Positions 61,763 to 64,000 of a stretch of 64,000 nucleotides of DNA are shown piece by piece (within the stretch, counting starts at the first letter, position 1; every line of letters starts with the position of its first letter). The stretch is from positions 62,001 through 126,000 of the forward strand of contig NZ_JAEG01000015.1 in NCBI RefSeq assembly GCF_000518785.1, read 5' to 3'. Made by a program: the position numbers and the translations under genes. Source of the stretch: Paenirhizobium selenitireducens ATCC BAA-1503 (GTDB taxonomy: Bacteria > Pseudomonadota > Alphaproteobacteria > Rhizobiales > Rhizobiaceae). The notes under the pieces are model-generated. The model worked only from the letters and a program-made list of their open reading frames with translations. It had not been told where the DNA came from and ran no database searches.

Positions 61763-62081
61763 CGTCGAGTGGGCTATCAAGATCGACGGAGACATCACCG
61801 ACAAGATCGTGGCCTTCCTGCAGGAGCTCCAGACTCAACGGAACGGGCGCTTGGGGATTGCGGGCGATATCGTGCGCAAGGAAGGTAAGGAACGCCTCCA
61901 GCGCGGGGTCCTCTTCGGTCTCGTCTCGCTTCGCTTCAACGATCACCGTGCCATCAGGCATCGCCTTGAAGACGATTGCGCCTTTGGAGACGCCCAGCAT
62001 CTTGCGGATCGCCGCGGGCACCGTGGTCTGTCCCCGTTCCGTGATCGTGGCGTCGATTTCCAGCGTCGCTGTCGTGCTCAT
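61755..62081 (-). CDS. prlF: PrlF-family antitoxin
   Basis: 108 residues. The N-terminal SpoVT/AbrB swapped-hairpin domain is visible in ATITERGQTTVPAAIRKMLG. The acidic C-terminal half (EETEEDPALEAFLTFLAHDIA and a final run of Asp) would bind YhaV. The ATG at 62081 has AGGAGG 5 bases upstream; the longer ORF adds 24 residues. A small palindrome (ATGCAAATGCAT at about 62109-62120) upstream may be its operator. Confidence 0.88.
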   Translation of the reverse strand: MSTTATLEIDATITERGQTTVPAAIRKMLGVSKGAIVFKAMPDGTVIVEAKRDETEEDPALEAFLTFLAHDIARNPQAPVPLSLELLQEGHDLVGDVSVDLDSPLDDD

Positions 62082-62153
62082 ATCAGCCTCCTGCAGAAGG
62101 CTTAAGTAATGCAAATGCATTGTGTCGTCAATGTGACACGTTCTTGGGATCAC

Positions 62154-63050
62154 TCACGCTCCCAACTCCTCCACCATCAGATCAATGAAGCGCCTGACGC
62201 GGGGTTCGAGCAGGCGCTTGTCGGGGTAGAGCGCGATGATGGGCACGTCGCCGGAACCATGCCCGGGCAGGATCCGGCGCAGATGTCCGACCGCGAGATC
62301 CGCGGCGATGAGGAAATCCGGGAGGAAGGCGATGCCGAGGCCGGCGCGTGCGGCGTCCAGCAGGGCCTCGCCGCTGTCGAGCCGCAACCGGCTGCGTCCC
62401 TGCGCCTTGATCCAGCCGCCCTGTTCGCCGGGAAAGCGCCAGGCCTGGCGCTGGTTGCGGCTGCTGAAGACGAGGCAGTCATGGGCGGCGAGATCGTCGA
62501 GATCCACCGGCTCCCCCCGCGCGGCGATATAGGCGGGCGCAGCGCAGAGCATGGCCCGGCAGCGGGCGACGACCCGCGAGACGAAGCTTGAATCCGCGCT
62601 GGTGACGCCGATCCTGATCGCCAGGTCAAAACCTTCCTCGACGATGTCGGCGACCCGGTCGGTGAAGCTCACCTCGACCTGAACGTCGGGCCAGGCCTTC
62701 AGGTACTTCCCGATGATCGGGAGAAGCACATGCCGCCCGTAGGCATCGGGTACTGTCAGTCTCAGCACGCCGCGCGGCATGCCGCTCTTTCCCGCCACGC
62801 TTGCCTCCGCCTCGTCGACCGAGGCGAGGATCTGCAATCCGCGTTCATAGAGCAGCCGGCCTTCGTCGGTCGGGCTCAGCGTGCGCGTCGTGCGATTGAG
62901 CAGGCGTACGCCGAGGCGGTCCTCCAGGCGCATGACGGCCTTGCCCGCCGCCGAGCGCGAGAGGCCCATGGCCTTGCCGCCGGCGATGAAACTGCCGGCG
63001 TCGACCACCGCCATGAACACCTGGATGTCGTTCAGATTGGCACGCAGCAT
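62154..63050 (-). CDS. LysR-family regulator divergent from ridA
   Basis: 298 residues. HTH: LNDIQVFMAVVDAGSFIAGGKAMGLSRSAAGKAVMRLEDRLG, RLLNRTTRTLSPTDEG, then the effector domain. It belongs to the DmlR/CrgA-like branch by these motifs. The ATG at 63050 follows GGAGTGAG. The 120-base gap to the RidA-family gene suggests that it regulates that gene. Confidence 0.87.
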   Translation of the reverse strand: MLRANLNDIQVFMAVVDAGSFIAGGKAMGLSRSAAGKAVMRLEDRLGVRLLNRTTRTLSPTDEGRLLYERGLQILASVDEAEASVAGKSGMPRGVLRLTVPDAYGRHVLLPIIGKYLKAWPDVQVEVSFTDRVADIVEEGFDLAIRIGVTSADSSFVSRVVARCRAMLCAAPAYIAARGEPVDLDDLAAHDCLVFSSRNQRQAWRFPGEQGGWIKAQGRSRLRLDSGEALLDAARAGLGIAFLPDFLIAADLAVGHLRRILPGHGSGDVPIIALYPDKRLLEPRVRRFIDLMVEELGA

Positions 63051-63170
63051 CGGCTCACTCCGCTCTTTCGCTTCTGTGTCGACGCCCATTCGCCAATCAA
63101 CCGGCTATAGCGGCCGTGCTTTGCGGCGGCTTTAGACCGGGAAGCGGAACGACGACAGGAAGGAAGAGAC

Positions 63171-63578
63171 ATGGCACAAACACTTCACCGTTTGAACCCG
63201 CCGACTTTGCCCGATGCGGGCGCACTCGGCTATTCGCAGATCAGCGTCACGGAGCCCGGCAGGCTAGCCTTCGTTTCCGGCCAGGTCGCCTGGCGGGCGG
63301 GCGGCGAACCCGCGCCTGATTCCCTTGGCGAGCAGGCCCGCCTGGTCTGTGCCAATGCCAAGGCGGCGCTCGATGCGATCGGGGCCGCCCCGCAGGACAT
63401 CGTCATGGTGCGCGTCTACATGACGGATCTCACGCCCGAGCGTATCGGCGAGGCCATGCCGCATATCACCGCCTTCTTCGACGGCGCGCAGCCGAGCCTC
63501 ACCGGCGTCGGGGTCGCGGCCCTTGCCGGCCCCGACCTGCAGATGGAAATGGAAATGACCGTCCGGCTGTCCGATTGA
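63171..63578 (+). CDS. RidA-family protein (YjgF/YER057c/UK114)
   Basis: 135 residues of RidA fold: FVSGQVAWRAGG, EQARLVCANAKAALDAIGAAPQDIV, VRVYMTDL, and the C-terminal GVGVAALAGPDLQMEMEM. Classical RidA has an Arg near position 105 that binds the carboxylate of enamine/imine acids; here the comparable region reads LTGVGVAAL without an obvious Arg, so it may belong to a non-deaminase Rid subgroup. The start follows AGGAAGGAAGAG. Confidence 0.83.
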   Translation: MAQTLHRLNPPTLPDAGALGYSQISVTEPGRLAFVSGQVAWRAGGEPAPDSLGEQARLVCANAKAALDAIGAAPQDIVMVRVYMTDLTPERIGEAMPHITAFFDGAQPSLTGVGVAALAGPDLQMEMEMTVRLSD

Positions 63579-63622
63579 CGGCGGCGGCGCAGAGGCAGCC
63601 AACGTCGCTGTATGGCATGACG

Positions 63623-63641
63623 GGGCGGGCAATGCCCGCCC
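63623..63641. terminator. Symmetric hairpin between convergent genes
   Basis: GGGCGGG-CAATG-CCCGCCC lies between the convergent RidA-family gene and the hydrolase gene. No U-run is present, but the position suits two-way transcript ending. Confidence 0.45.
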
Positions 63642-63654
63642 TGCCGAAGGAGGT

Positions 63655-64000
63655 TCAGCCGAACAGCGGCTGCGGATGGGGCTTCAGAAAGGCCTCGACG
63701 ATCTCAGGGCCGACTTCGTTCAACGTTGCGGGAGACCAGCGCGGATTGCGGTCTTTGTCGATGATGGCGGCGCGGATGCCCTCGAAGAAGTCGGGGGTCT
63801 TCAGCGTCTGCGCGGTCGCGGCGAATTCGCGGGCAAGGCAGGTTTCGAGATCGGGCGATGTCCGACCGGCGCGCAGCAGCGCCAGCGTCACCTTGAGGCT
63901 GGTCGGCGATTTCGTCAGCATGGTCGCCTTGGCTTTTGCGGCGAAGTCGTTGTCCTCGGCGTCGAGCGCGGCGAAGATCTGCTCTACGGTGTCGAAGGCG
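63655..64000 (-). CDS. 3-Hydroxyisobutyryl-CoA hydrolase-like protein, C-terminal part
   Basis: Only the last 114 residues are in the window; the frame is open to the right edge. The segment FDTVEQIFAALDAEDNDFA, then LTKSPTSLKVTLALLR, then DFFEGIRAAIIDKDRNPRWSP is the C-terminal signature of HIBCH/ECH_2 hydrolases of the enoyl-CoA hydratase superfamily. The enzyme releases 3-hydroxyisobutyrate in valine breakdown, the substrate of MmsB. The catalytic N-terminal half is not visible, so the substrate is inferred. Confidence 0.83.
   Translation of the reverse strand, partial: AFDTVEQIFAALDAEDNDFAAKAKATMLTKSPTSLKVTLALLRAGRTSPDLETCLAREFAATAQTLKTPDFFEGIRAAIIDKDRNPRWSPATLNEVGPEIVEAFLKPHPQPLFG

Overview
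The window looks like a chromosomal or megaplasmid segment of a Rhizobiaceae-type alphaproteobacterium (Rhizobium, Sinorhizobium or Shinella-like; the genus cannot be fixed from sequence alone). Evidence: high G+C by eye, densely packed operons with ATGA/GTGA/TTGA overlaps, many ABC uptake systems each next to a LysR- or RpiR-type regulator, a DUF982 protein, an IolC with a C-terminal DUF2090 domain, an RpiR-type IolR, and rhizobial-style palindromic intergenic repeats. I saw no rRNA or tRNA genes, phage, insertion sequence or CRISPR array.

Layout. 1-6.1 kb: end of a sensor histidine kinase, then (minus strand) a yhiI-rbbA-yhhJ-type HlyD/ABC-2 export operon. 6.3-14.8 kb (minus): LysR, dipeptide/oligopeptide-type ABC transporter (binding protein, two permeases, two ATPases) and an amidase, with two large perfect inverted repeats in its gaps. 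14.9-18.3 kb: DUF982 protein, PfkB kinase, and a divergent thuA-thuB-like pair. 18.4-28.2 kb: myo-inositol catabolism, with idhA divergent from iolR-iolC-iolD-iolE-orf81-iolB plus two oxidoreductases; then a DUF3833 gene broken by one in-frame stop. 28.9-33.7 kb (minus): an inositol/ribose-type ABC importer and a TIM-barrel protein. 33.9-37.4 kb (minus): a flavoprotein, an aminotransferase and a GcvA-like LysR. 37.5-43.3 kb (plus): an agmatinase-family ureohydrolase and a polyamine-type ABC importer whose genes are split by a vapBC-like toxin-antitoxin pair. 43.3-43.9 kb: a gene-poor, hairpin-rich gap. 43.9-46.4 kb: 3-hydroxyisobutyrate dehydrogenase-like and GMC oxidoreductases. 46.7-51.3 kb: a complete liv-type branched-chain amino acid ABC operon with a divergent LysR. 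52.4-61.3 kb: propionyl-CoA catabolism (pccB ... pccA, scpA) with a divergent ScfR/PrpR-like regulator; two tandem paralogous unknown genes and a DUF4160/DUF2442 pair lie between pccB and pccA. 61.3-64 kb: a prlF-yhaV toxin-antitoxin pair, LysR divergent from a RidA-family gene, and the C-terminal end of a 3-hydroxyisobutyryl-CoA hydrolase-like gene.

How the parts fit. Inositol would enter through the 28.9-32.5 kb importer and be converted by IdhA, IolE, IolD, IolB and IolC. The last enzyme, IolA, is not in the window. Candidate IolR operators (GGAA-N6-TTCC) lie before both idhA/iolR and the importer, tying the two blocks together. The liv importer, the 3-hydroxyisobutyrate dehydrogenase, the hydrolase fragment and the pcc/scpA genes suggest a second theme of valine/propionyl-CoA breakdown to succinyl-CoA. 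The best candidates for undescribed biology are the tandem unknown family translationally coupled to pccA, the structured gap at 43.3-43.9 kb, the two families of paired palindromes, and the small membrane protein embedded between iolE and iolB.
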